Below are positions 24,268 through 33,400 of a DNA stretch of 64,000 bases, piece after piece. Each line of letters begins with the position of its first letter. Position 1 is the stretch's first letter. Source of the stretch: DASVUC01 sp038237225. Its GTDB lineage: Bacteria > Planctomycetota > Phycisphaerae > Tepidisphaerales > Tepidisphaeraceae. The notes beneath the pieces are model-generated. The model saw nothing but the letters and a program-made list of their open reading frames with translations, searched no databases and was not told where the DNA came from. The translations under genes were made by a program, and so were the position numbers. The stretch spans positions 124,001 to 188,000 of the forward strand of contig JBBRYX010000001.1 in assembly GCA_038237225.1 (NCBI GenBank). Reading direction: 5' to 3'.

Positions 24268-25809
24268 TCACGTCTCCGTTGCATAATCCACCGTGTAATT
24301 CGGCGATTCCTTAGTAATCGTAATATCATGCGGATGGCTTTCCGCCATGCTCGCGGCGGTGATTCGGCAAAACTTCGCCTTGTGCCGGAGTTCATCGATG
24401 CTCTTGGTGCCGCAATAGCCCATGCCCGCGCGAAGCCCCCCGACAAGCTGGTAGACAAAATCCCCCAGCGGCCCACGATAAGGCACCCGACCTTCGACTC
24501 CCTCTGGAACAAGCTTCCCGCGGTCTCTGACACCCCCCTGCCCATAGCGGTCTGCCGATCCCTGGATCATCGCGCCCATCGAGCCCATTCCGCGATAGGT
24601 TTTGTATCGACGTCCCTGGTGGATCACCAGTTCCCCCGGCGATTCGTCCAGCCCCGCAAACAGTGAACCCATCATCACGCAACTCGCCCCGGCGGCGATC
24701 GCTTTGGTGATGTCGCCGCTGTGGCGGATGCCCCCGTCCGCGATAACAGGAACGCCCGCGCCTTCGGCAACACTGCACGCGTTCATGATCGCCGAGATCT
24801 GCGGCACCCCCACGCCCGTCACGATCCGCGTCGTACAGATCGCGCCGGGACCAATCCCCACCTTGACCGCGTCCACCCCGGCTTCGATCAAATCCCGAGC
24901 CCCCTCGGCTGTAGCCACGTTTCCCGCAATCACCTGGATGTTCCAGTTCTTTTTGATCTCGCGAACAGTATCCAGAACGTTCATGGAATGACCATGAGCC
25001 GTGTCGACAACAACGACGTCAACGTCCGCCTGAATAAGCTTCTCGACGCGCTCGAAGTCTTTCACACCAGTGGCCGCGCCCACGCGAAGCCGCCCGCGCT
25101 TGTCCTTGCAGGAGTTGGGGAACTGGTGCAGCTTGTCGATATCCCGCATCGTGATCAACCCGGCGAGGTTGCCTTCGCGATCCGTAAGAAGAAGCTTCTC
25201 GACCTTCGCTTCATACAGAATCCGCTCCGCTTCCTCGAGCGTGGTTTCCTCGGGCGCGCTGATGAGATTTTCGCGGGTCATGACTTCGCCGATCTGTCGC
25301 GAGTCATCGTCCTGAAACTTCAGATCCCGCCGGGTCATGATCCCCACAAGCTTCAGCGGCTTGACATTCCCGGCGCTTTTCCCATCCCCGCCATGACTCC
25401 TGCGTCCGAGCATCGCTTCTTCGCTGCCTTCGACAATCGGGATGCCGCTGACGTTGTACTCGCGCATGATGCGCCGAGCGGTCCCCACCGTGGCGCTGGG
25501 CGGCAGGGTGATGGGATCAACGATGACGCCGTTTTCGCTCCGCTTCACCTTCTCAACCTCCCGCGCCTGGTTCACGGCCGAGAGATTCTTGTGCATGATC
25601 CCAATCCCCCCCTCCTGTGCCAACGCAATGGCGAGCGCGGCTTCAGTCACCGTGTCCATAGGCGCAGACACAAGCGGCATGTGGATGTCGATTAAACGGG
25701 TGAGCTTGCTTCGAGTGTCGGCTTCGGCGGGAATGAAATCACTGCGGGCGGGGATCAGCAACACGTCATCGAACGTGATGCCGTCTGTGACGATCTTCGA
25801 GTGTTCCAT
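24268..25809 (-). CDS. guaB: IMP dehydrogenase
   Basis: A 513-residue enzyme oxidising IMP to XMP, the first step to GMP. The barrel N-terminal part has FDDVLLIPARSD; two CBS domains lie about 100-235 (NVSGIPIVEG, VMTRENLISAPEETTLEEAE); the catalytic Cys is in GPGAICTTRIVTGVGVPQ (about 327) and the flap in YRGMGSMGAM. A ~20-residue Gly/Ser/Lys-rich insert (EEAMLGRRSHGGDGKSAGN) sits within the first CBS domain. No Shine-Dalgarno seen at the start. Confidence 0.95.
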   Translation of the reverse strand: MEHSKIVTDGITFDDVLLIPARSDFIPAEADTRSKLTRLIDIHMPLVSAPMDTVTEAALAIALAQEGGIGIMHKNLSAVNQAREVEKVKRSENGVIVDPITLPPSATVGTARRIMREYNVSGIPIVEGSEEAMLGRRSHGGDGKSAGNVKPLKLVGIMTRRDLKFQDDDSRQIGEVMTRENLISAPEETTLEEAERILYEAKVEKLLLTDREGNLAGLITMRDIDKLHQFPNSCKDKRGRLRVGAATGVKDFERVEKLIQADVDVVVVDTAHGHSMNVLDTVREIKKNWNIQVIAGNVATAEGARDLIEAGVDAVKVGIGPGAICTTRIVTGVGVPQISAIMNACSVAEGAGVPVIADGGIRHSGDITKAIAAGASCVMMGSLFAGLDESPGELVIHQGRRYKTYRGMGSMGAMIQGSADRYGQGGVRDRGKLVPEGVEGRVPYRGPLGDFVYQLVGGLRAGMGYCGTKSIDELRHKAKFCRITAASMAESHPHDITITKESPNYTVDYATET

Positions 25810-25973
25810 GTGACAGTGTTACGGCGATGCCGGAAGTGTGTCAAGCCGAGGCGAGGATTCGCGAAAGGGAACAAGGGTGAAAGTGAATTCGCCCCCCTCG
25901 TTGCCTTGTCCCTCCCCTTCGTGCCTATGCCTTCGTGCCTCATTCCCCGAGTCACCCATCAACCTTTCATCAA

Positions 25974-26194
25974 ATCAAAGGGGTCAGGAAGGTTTTTACG
26001 AAAAACCTTCCTGACCCCTTTGTTTTTTTTCGAAAGACCAGCGTCTCGACGCCTCCGTCGGTCCGGCCAAGGGTCGCATCGATCGCGATGTAATCCTCCG
26101 CTGCGACGTTGCCATCGAGGTTCAAGTCACCCATCAATTAGCTCCCGTCCATGCTTGCCACACTGAAATGACTCCCGTCCCCTTCGCCTCCGCC
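25974..26194 (-). pseudogene. Dockerin-like gene fragment, copy 1, with GGGGTCAGGAAGG palindrome at its end
   Basis: On the minus strand the fragment encodes GDLNLDGNVAAEDY.AIDATLGR, a dockerin type I / EF-hand-like C-terminal motif found in planctomycete secreted proteins, upstream of which is ...GSHFSVASMDGS. A TAA interrupts it where copy 2 (26855-27092) has CAA. The 3' end runs into a perfect hairpin (25977-26021: AAAGGGGTCAGGAAGGTTTTT plus its reverse complement). No start or signal peptide remains. Confidence 0.7.
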
Positions 26195-26298
26195 GTACGA
26201 TGCAGACATCGCAGCCGCCCTAACGCCCTGGGAGCTTTGTTGATTTCAGCCGTCGTGTGGTGCATCATTCCGGCAAAATGAAACAGGAGCAATATCGT

Positions 26299-26733
26299 AT
26301 GAAAATACAACACGTCATTTCGTCGTTATGGATAGTCGGTTGTTGCGCTGTCAGCGCACAAGTGACTACCCGGAGCACCAACCCCACAACCAAGGCCACG
26401 GCCATGAATTACACATTGGTATTTATTACCGGCAGCAAAAAAGACATACACAACCCGACGGAAGCCGATATTCGAGCCGCTTTGACCAGTCAGAAAGACG
26501 ACTTCGGACCGGTTTTTGACATCCATCCGGACGGGACGGACGAGTTCTTCGCCATCGTCTCGGAGCAGGACGGCCATTTTTCATTTCAGCATTCCCCCGA
26601 CCGGAAGAAAGTCATCTATGCTTCAAAGAAAGAGACCTTTTCGATTGACGATGGAGTCAAAGCCGCTTCGGAGTATCTGAAAGGTTCTCCGGATTGGAAG
26701 AAGTTGGGGGATTGGAAGGAAATCAAACAGTAA
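26299..26733 (+). CDS. Small secreted protein, function unknown
   Basis: A 144-residue protein with signal peptide MKIQHVISSLWIVGCCAVSA and AGGAG 10 bases before the ATG. The mature part starts with a Thr/Asn-rich linker and a fold with TLVFITGSKKDIHNPTEADI and DEFFAIVSEQDGHFSFQHS. The shape recalls small immunity-type proteins, but this is weak. It is flanked by direct copies of the dockerin fragment, suggesting a duplicated or inserted segment. Confidence 0.6.
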   Translation: MKIQHVISSLWIVGCCAVSAQVTTRSTNPTTKATAMNYTLVFITGSKKDIHNPTEADIRAALTSQKDDFGPVFDIHPDGTDEFFAIVSEQDGHFSFQHSPDRKKVIYASKKETFSIDDGVKAASEYLKGSPDWKKLGDWKEIKQ

Positions 26734-26854
26734 CCGGCTTGATGCGGGCCGATCCGCGAATATTCGGCGGACGAACAGCGGGATAACCCGCCGTTGCACC
26801 GGACCGGGGCCGCGGACGCAGGTTCGTTAGTGCGGAAGCTGCTGAGGCGATCAG

Positions 26855-27092
26855 ATCAAAGGGGTCAGGAAGGTTTTTATGAAAAACCTTCCTGACCCCT
26901 TTGTTTTTCTGACCCCTTTGTTTTTCTTCGAAAGACCAGCGTCTCGACGCCTCCGTCGGTCCGGCCAAGGGTCGCATCGATCGCGACGTAATCCTCCGCT
27001 GCGACGTTGCCATCGAGGTTCAAGTCACCCATCAATTGGCTCCCGTCCATGCTTGCCACACTGAAGTGACTCCCGTCCCCTTCGCCTCCGCC
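26855..27092 (-). pseudogene. Dockerin-like gene fragment, copy 2
   Basis: Near-identical to 25974-26194 over ~220 bases but with the reading frame intact (SQLMGDLNLDGNVAAEDY). The motif has NLDGN and an acidic loop typical of dockerin type I repeats. The hairpin at 26858-26902 follows, then an extra half-unit CTGACCCCTTTGTTTTTC at 26909-26926. The upstream part of the gene is missing, so it is a remnant, unless the Gly/Arg-rich region up to ~27190 is its linker. Confidence 0.65.
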
Positions 27093-27130
27093 AGTTCGGT
27101 CCCCCGCCGCGAGATACACCGCAGTCCCAG

Positions 27131-27175
27131 CCGCAGCCCGCGCCGCCGCAGCCCGCGCCGCCGCAGCCCCAGCCG
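27131..27175. repeat. Tandem 15-base repeat, three units
   Basis: CCGCAGCCCGCGCCG occurs twice exactly (27131-27145, 27146-27160) and once with two changes (27161-27175). It lies between the dockerin fragment and the zinc-ribbon gene and has no clear coding role. Confidence 0.7.
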
Positions 27176-27213
27176 CCGCTGCTTAAACTGGCTGATGGGC
27201 TTGATGAGCGCGA

Positions 27214-27777
27214 TCATCCCGACGCCGCCGTCGACGCCGCGTGGCCGCACTCGGGGCAGCGATCGGGCGAGGCGCGGAGGTCGTAGCCGCAGTGCTGGCA
27301 GAGACCGACGCGATTGCGACGGCGGGTGCGGAGGATCGAGCGAAGCTGCGTTGCGGGGAGCGCGGCGAAGAGCAGGGCGAAGAACCAGTGTGGGAACCAG
27401 ATGTAGAAAAGTGATGCTGCCGGCGAGGTATCGGTGACGTAGCCGAAGCCGGCGAACTGCCGGACCCCGGGCGCCGGGCTCCGCTCGGCCTCCCATCTAA
27501 GTGTGTCCTGCGCATCGGAGCCGCCGGTGGAATAGTACCACCCGCTCCTCCAGAGGCGAGATTGCGTGTTCAGACGGACGCGCGTCGTGTTGAAACTCAG
27601 TTCGCAAAACTGGCTCTGCGCTCCAAAGCGCCGGCTGCCATACACCAGGGCGAGAGAGTCGTACCGCCAATAGCTTCGCACCCACAACGCGAGTGTCGCG
27701 AGGCAGAGAACAAGAGACAGGATCGTCACGGCGGCGAAGCGGCGGCGGCGAAAGATGGCGAGGAGACGATGAGCCAC
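27214..27777 (-). CDS. Membrane protein with C-terminal zinc ribbon, paralogue 2
   Basis: A 187-residue protein: hydrophobic helix at about 15-33, an extracytoplasmic middle, a second hydrophobic segment (FYIWFPHWFFALLFAALPA, about 124-142), then a basic linker and a CQHCGYDLRASPDRCPECG zinc ribbon. The CxxCGYDLR form is common in planctomycete membrane proteins of unknown role. Tandem paralogue of 27791-28417, 13 bases apart. The first 35 residues are nearly identical in the two. Confidence 0.75.
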   Translation of the reverse strand: MAHRLLAIFRRRRFAAVTILSLVLCLATLALWVRSYWRYDSLALVYGSRRFGAQSQFCELSFNTTRVRLNTQSRLWRSGWYYSTGGSDAQDTLRWEAERSPAPGVRQFAGFGYVTDTSPAASLFYIWFPHWFFALLFAALPATQLRSILRTRRRNRVGLCQHCGYDLRASPDRCPECGHAASTAASG

Positions 27778-27790
27778 GAAAAGGAAATGG

Positions 27791-28417
27791 TCACCAAGGG
27801 CGCGGTGCGGTCAAGCGCTGCGATGCTGGCGCCGCCCCCCCTGCCGACGCCGCGGCGCCGCACTCGGGGCAGCGCCCCCCCTGTGGCGTGGCGCGAAGAT
27901 CGTAGCCGCAGTGTGGGCAGAGGCCGACGCGATTGCGGCGGCGGGTGCGGAGGATCGAGCGAACCCGGATCGCCGGGAGCACGGCGAAGAGCAGAGCGAG
28001 GAACCAGTGGGGGAACCAGATAGCGCGAATGGAGTAGTCAGGCCCTTTGTATTGGTTGAAGTAGCCGAAGCCGAAGCCAAAAACGAGTTCCGAGGACCGT
28101 CGGCCCGGTCGGTAGTCCTTCGCGCAACTTCCGAACGTCTGGTCGGTATTGGAAGAATATATGAAATAGTTCCACCCCTGCCGCTGTTCGTAGTCGCCCT
28201 GAGTACCACCGTCAGCGTGAAGGCCCAGCTCCCCGAAAGTGCTCTGCACGTGGAACCCTCGGGTGGTGCGGGCGTCGCTTCTGAAATCCGCGAGAACGTC
28301 GTACCGCCAATAGCTTCGCACCCACAACGCGAGCGTCGCGAGGCAGAGGACAAGAGACAGGATCGTCAGGCAGGCGAAGAGTCGGCGGCGAAAGATTGCG
28401 AGGAGACGATGAGCCAC
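27791..28417 (-). CDS. Membrane protein with C-terminal zinc ribbon, paralogue 1
   Basis: A 208-residue protein with the same layout as its downstream neighbour: MAHRLLAIFRRRLFACLTIL start helix, variable middle (about 40-125), WFPHWFLALLFAVLPA helix and CPHCGYDLRATPQGGRCPEC zinc ribbon. The conserved ends with a divergent middle suggest tandem duplication followed by fast change of the extracytoplasmic part. Confidence 0.75.
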   Translation of the reverse strand: MAHRLLAIFRRRLFACLTILSLVLCLATLALWVRSYWRYDVLADFRSDARTTRGFHVQSTFGELGLHADGGTQGDYEQRQGWNYFIYSSNTDQTFGSCAKDYRPGRRSSELVFGFGFGYFNQYKGPDYSIRAIWFPHWFLALLFAVLPAIRVRSILRTRRRNRVGLCPHCGYDLRATPQGGRCPECGAAASAGGAAPASQRLTAPRPW

Positions 28418-28610
28418 GAAATGGAAATGGTCACCAAGGGCGCGGTGCGGTCAAGCGCGGTGCCGGTTCCCGTGCCGCGCGTGCCGATCACGATCCGCCT
28501 GGCGACGAATGAAGACATCCGTGGGATGTCCCCCTTATTTTTCCCCTTATTCGAGCCTTCGAAATATCGTCCGGGGTACCCGCGGGCGGCGCCTGTGCTG
28601 CGATGGCGCC

Positions 28611-28640
28611 AAAGCCGGCCCATTGCAATGGGCCGGCTTT
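28611..28640. terminator. Perfect 30-base palindrome, probable terminator
   Basis: AAAGCCGGCCCATTG and its exact reverse complement form a 15-bp palindrome, 28 bases after the receiver gene stop (28668, minus strand). On the minus strand it lies just downstream of that gene. No T-run beyond the TTT, so termination is likely but not certain. Confidence 0.65.
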
Positions 28641-28667
28641 AGGGTCGGTCTCAGATTATCGCGCGTC

Positions 28668-29480
28668 TTACGCCGCCAGCGCGCCCTGCGCGGTGTCGGG
28701 CAGGTGCGGAAGACGCTGAAGCAGCGCCGCAACATTCAGAGGCTTGCTCAACACCGCGTCCGCGCCCAATTGTTGGATGTGCTGAAGCCGCCCCCTGTCG
28801 TCAGCGCCCGTGGTCACGGCGACGCACGTCTGAAGGTGCTGCCCGCGGATCTGCCGCAGCAGCGTTTCGCCTTCGCCATCAGGGAGCGTCAGGTCCAGAA
28901 TCACCACCTCAGGCGTGTCCTGAAGCTCGCGCATTCCCTCGGCCAATGTCCCGACGGCGGTCACGTCCCAGCCGCGGCGCTGGAGAATCTTAGTTAGCGC
29001 CATCCTGCTGCCCGCGTCATCCTCCACGATCAGCGCGTGATGTCGCACGGGCGGCGGGGAGTTTCGGCGCGACTGCGGGGGATGGTCCGCGTAATCTCGA
29101 ATGGCGACGGCGCCGAAGGGGCTGATCTGCGCAGCGCCCTGCGCCGCATCGCTGCCGCGCGCGTGGCCCCACAGCTTTAGCCGCGGGCTGTACGTGCCGG
29201 AGGCAATTTCTTCCTCTATGACCTGCGCGTCAAATCCCGACTCGAGCATGCCCGCGGAAAGCGCCTCGGCCGCAGCGAACCTGGCTGACGCGTCGGCGCC
29301 GAAGAGCGTCGCCGACACTCCGGCGAACGATGCGCCGGCCTTGCCGAGCTCAAACTCGTACGCGCTGCGGTCGTAGCCCGGATCACCATGGGCGGCATTC
29401 ACGCCGCTCATCATCCGCCGTTCTTCCAGCGGCTCCATCCTGGCTCCCATGATCCCCGACTTCAACTTGTTTGCACTCAT
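28668..29480 (-). CDS. CheY-like receiver protein with LEPR-like N-terminal motif
   Basis: A 270-residue protein. Residues 15-25 (MEPLEERRMMS) resemble the planctomycete LEPR-xLL N-terminal motif normally seen on large exported proteins. Residues 30-145 are unassigned. Residues 147-260 are a complete receiver: E153/D154/D155, phospho-acceptor D196 in VILDLTLPD, T224 and K246 (LSKPL). No output domain. Start at MSANKLKSG, with GGGAGTG upstream. It has no adjacent histidine kinase. Confidence 0.75.
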   Translation of the reverse strand: MSANKLKSGIMGARMEPLEERRMMSGVNAAHGDPGYDRSAYEFELGKAGASFAGVSATLFGADASARFAAAEALSAGMLESGFDAQVIEEEIASGTYSPRLKLWGHARGSDAAQGAAQISPFGAVAIRDYADHPPQSRRNSPPPVRHHALIVEDDAGSRMALTKILQRRGWDVTAVGTLAEGMRELQDTPEVVILDLTLPDGEGETLLRQIRGQHLQTCVAVTTGADDRGRLQHIQQLGADAVLSKPLNVAALLQRLPHLPDTAQGALAA

Positions 29481-29914
29481 GACGTCACTCCCGAAAAGGT
29501 TCTGTCGCACTGGCGGCGGCAGGACGTTGGACAAATCCGTTGTCGCATCAACATGGTGCGGCACAACCAAGGCATCGGTGAGTGCCGGGGCCGATTAAAC
29601 CCGCAATCTTTCCACTGACCGCGGCATTTTGCCCGCCAGTGCCTTTCGGGGGGAAAAGCTGGGCTTCAAGTGCGGCAGGCCGCATGAGTGCTGATGGGGC
29701 GCGGATTATCGGTCAGAATAATTCAATCGGAACTGTCCGAGCGGCGACGACGTGTCGCCGTCCGGTAACGAGAAGCCGCGTTTCGGCATCCTCGTAGGGG
29801 ATGCGGGCGCGTGGCACGCGGATTCGCCGGCGCAGGCGTCACGTCCGTCACGTCGTTTGCGCCCGCCGACTTCGCGGTTAAGCTGACCGGTGGACCATGG
29901 CAAAAGGATATTCA
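29481..29914. other. Intergenic, no gene seen
   Basis: About 430 bases between the divergent receiver gene and the truncated DUF1080 gene. It must hold promoters for both, but no clear -35/-10 pair, repeat or conserved RNA was recognised. Confidence 0.5.
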
Positions 29915-30060
29915 ATGCGCAAATTAATGCTGCTGGCCATGGTGACTGTCGCGTGCATTCTCGCGGCGCGGTTCACTACCCGTGTGACCGCGCAAAATGC
30001 GCCTGTCGGCGAATTCCAAGAGCTCTTCAACGGCAAAGACCTGACGGAAGAATCAAAGGG
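29915..30060 (+). pseudogene. Truncated secreted DUF1080 (3-keto-disaccharide hydrolase) gene
   Basis: Starts MRKLMLLAMVTVACILAARF (signal peptide, AAGGA 7 bases upstream), then QNAPVGEFQELFNGKDLT, the opening of a DUF1080 domain (compare NLLFNGKDLTGW in the intact domain at the end of the 30464-34621 protein). Directly after NGKDLT the sequence becomes AATCAAAGGGGTCAG repeats, so the ~200-residue domain is lost. Confidence 0.75.
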
Positions 30061-30110
30061 GTCAGAAGAATCAGAATCAAAGGGGTCAGGAAGGTTTTTC
30101 GTAAAAAAAA
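30050..30110. repeat. GGGGTCAGG-type repeat, partial copies
   Basis: Two half-units AATCAAAGGGGTCAG (30051-30065) and AATCAAAGGGGTCAGGAAGG, the second followed by TTTTTCGTAAAAAAAAAGAAAAGG in place of the full right arm. Same family as the hairpins at 25977-26021 and 26858-26902. Confidence 0.75.
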
Positions 30111-30463
30111 AGAAAAGGTTACCCATCTTTCCGCCCACCGATCAGCCATAACTCTCGCGCTGCGCCAAAAACCCACGCCGCGCGCACCGCCCCAAAACCC
30201 AAAATCCCCAATCCCAAAATTCTTTTCCCCGGCCCTATCTCAAAAACAACGATTTCAAAAAACGCGCTGCGCATTCAGGCGCTTTTGCGCGCAGCGCCAC
30301 ACAAGAAGTAGAGGGTGCAAAAAATCCGCTTCGACAGAAAGCCTCCTCACGCTCTTTGACAATCCGCCACCCAGAGACCACTTCCCAAAACTTCCCATTT
30401 CTTCCCACTTTTCAAAATTCGATCGGGAACTTTCCGGATACCATCGATGATCAATCGCAGTTC
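30111..30463. other. Intergenic after a truncated gene, no gene seen
   Basis: About 350 bases, lower in G+C than its surroundings, C-rich on the plus strand, with three TTCCCA-type units near 30385-30415. No coding region recognised. It may be decayed remainder of the DUF1080 gene locus. Confidence 0.45.
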
Positions 30464-33400
30464 CTACTTCACATCCGAAACAGACTGCCGCGGATCCACT
30501 TCCAGCTTGATGTCCTTGAACCGCGCCTCCGTCGGCCCCCCCGCGTGCACCTGGAACGCGAACACGCCCTGCTTCGCGCCCGCCGGATCGTCCAGATCCA
30601 CGCACGCCTTCCCGTTCAGAAACGTTTTGATCCTGCTCCCCACCGCCACAACCTCGTAATCGTTCCACTCGTTCGCCTTCAAATGCTCTTCACCCGACTT
30701 GTCCCACAGCAGCGCGCGACCCGATTCCTCATACAGCTTCCCCCACCACCCCTTCCCGGCATCGGCCTGGTAACCTTTCGCTTCCCCACCCTCGACGCTC
30801 TCGCTCCGAAACTGCACCCCGCTGTTCGCCTCATTCGGCGTCAGCTTGATCTTCAGCGTCAACCGGAAATCCCCTGCCGCCATGTCACTGAACAAGAACG
30901 CATTGTGCTTGATCCCCGTTGCCGTTCGCCCCACAATCTCCCCCTTCTCCACTGACCACAGCTTCGCATCCCCGCTCCACCCGGTCAGATCCTTCCCATT
31001 GAACAGCAAATTCTGGTTCTGCTTCGTCGCCAACAGCGGAACCTGCCGCGCCGAGCCAAGGTAAGCCACCAGATCGCGCACCTCATCGCTCTTCAGCCCC
31101 GCCAGCAATCCCTCCGGCATCATCGAAATCGACTGCTGCTTCTGAAACGTCACCTGGCTCTTAGGCAGCGTGATCAACTCCGCCTCCGTCTGAACCGTCA
31201 GCGAGTTTCCATCATCCGCTTTCACGATGCCCGAGATCACCCGCTTGTCCTTGGTCTTCAGGATTGTGACCAGGTAATCCTTCCCGATCACCGCGCTCGG
31301 ATCGACGATGTTGGTCAGCACGTAATTGATGTCCGCACGATTCGAGCCCGTGAGATCAGGCCCGACTTTGCCCCCGGTGCCGAAAAGCGTGTGACACTGC
31401 ACGCAGGTCTTGGCGAAAATCGCCCGGCCATGCACCGCGTCGGCGCGATCCGCGGAGGTCTTGCGCATGAGCACTTGCTGCAACCGCGCGATCTCATCGA
31501 GCTTTTGCTTGGGCGTTTGTCGAACCGTTCCAAACGCGGACGCGACCCACGATTTCACCTCCGAACTGTCGATCGCGGCAAGCTGCCGAAGCGTGGCGGC
31601 CGTAATGTCGTTCCGGGCCACCCTACCGCCTTGAACCGCGTTCATGAGCACCTTCGCGTAATCAGCGCGCGACGCCAGCGTGTTCAGGGCATCGACTTTG
31701 ATGGCGGTGTCGAAGTTCGGATACGCCTTCAAAATAAGCTCCGGCGTCGCCGGATCGTCAAACGCCGCCAGACCTCGGATCGCCGCCGGTCGCATCGCCT
31801 CGTCGTCGATCAGCTTCTGGAGAATCGGAATCACTTTCGCATCGCGCCCCCCGACGAGTGCATCAACGGCATTGCGTCGAACGCCGAGACTGGCCCCGCT
31901 GTCGGCGATGGTGCTTCGCAGCGACGCAAGCGCGCGTTCTTCACCGAAGATGACCGAAAGTTCCTGCGTGCGGTTCTGGACGTCAGCCGTTTGGCTGGCG
32001 GAGAGCTTTTCGTAAACCGCCGACCAGTTGTGCGGGGATGCTAGCCTCTGCCACCCGCGCAAACCCTCCGCCATGCCGTTCAGGACGTCGGCCTGAAACG
32101 CAGCGTCGTCGGTTTCGGAGACCAGCCTGGCCAGCGCGTTCAGCGGCGCGACCTTCACCTTCTCGACGTTGCCCTGGGCATCCGCGGTCGCGACCGCGCA
32201 GAGCCGGCGCGCGATGTTCGCGCGAATCAGCGGAATCCTGGAAACCTTCGCAAGCGCAATCCCGCGGTCGATATCCAAAGCAACCGCGGGTTCCGCCGCG
32301 TACCAGTACATCAGCGGCAGATTGTGATCGGTCGCGTCCTCGGCATGCGCGACCAGGTTCTCAAGGATCGTCCACCGATCATTCACCGGCATTCGCTGGA
32401 GTGCGGATGCGAGAAACAACCGCACCACGGGCGAGTGATCCGACTTCGCGAGTTCCGCAAAAGCAGGGGCGACGCTTGCGTCTCCGTCCTTCGAAACCGA
32501 GGGCGACGCAGGCGTCGCCCCTGCGAAGGGTCCGGTGAGATTCATCGGGCCGCTATTTTCGGATGCAAATTGAATGGCCCACGCCCGGACAAACGCATCG
32601 TCCGACTTGAGCTGCTGCTGAAGAATTTCCGCAGTCAATCCCCCGGAACCGTGCAGCGCCCACAGCGCCCGCAGCTTCTTCGGCTCATCCTTTTCAGTCG
32701 CAAGCAGCTCGAGGAGTTTCGGCCCTACTTCTTTACCCGCCTGTCGTTCCTGAAGAATCCGCCGCGCGTGGCGAACATGAAAGTCATTGGGATGCGTCGT
32801 CAGCTTCACCAGTTCCTCATTGCTCAGCTTCGCGAGATCGACCTGCACCGCTTTTTGATTGTTGTAAACAACTTTGTAGATTCGCCCATTGCTTCGGTCC
32901 CAGATTTCCGTGAGCGGATTGTGGCAGGCCTGCTTGTCGTACCAGTCGATCATGTAGACGGAACCGTCAGGCCCGTATTTCAGATTGATCAGGCGGGACC
33001 ATTTGTCATTCATGAAGATCGGGTCCGGCGCGTGGGTGCCGATGTAGCCGGAGCCTTTCGAGAGCAGCTTGTCATTGTTGACGCGGTTGCCGTGGATGTT
33101 GCTCATGAAGAGCGTGTCGCGGTATTGGGCGGGCCAGGAGTCTGCGAGATACACCATCGCGCCGCAGTGCGCGTGCCCGCCGCCGGCGGCGCCCGACTTG
33201 TTGTTGCCCGCGTGCGGGCCATTTTCACCGAGCCAGTGAACGTGATCGCCGATGTTTTGAATGTCCTGGTAAACGTTGGGATTGAACTGCTGGCCCGCTT
33301 GGCGCTGGTAGTGGGCGCCTTGGATGATGTGATACAGGTGTGGGATGACGCACGCGGTGATGAACGCCTGGCCGCGGTCGTTGAAGTCGACGCCCCACGG

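Noticed and set aside
27032..27496. Arg-rich minus-strand frame near the zinc-ribbon genes
   Set aside because: Overlaps the 27214-27777 gene in another frame and is low-complexity.
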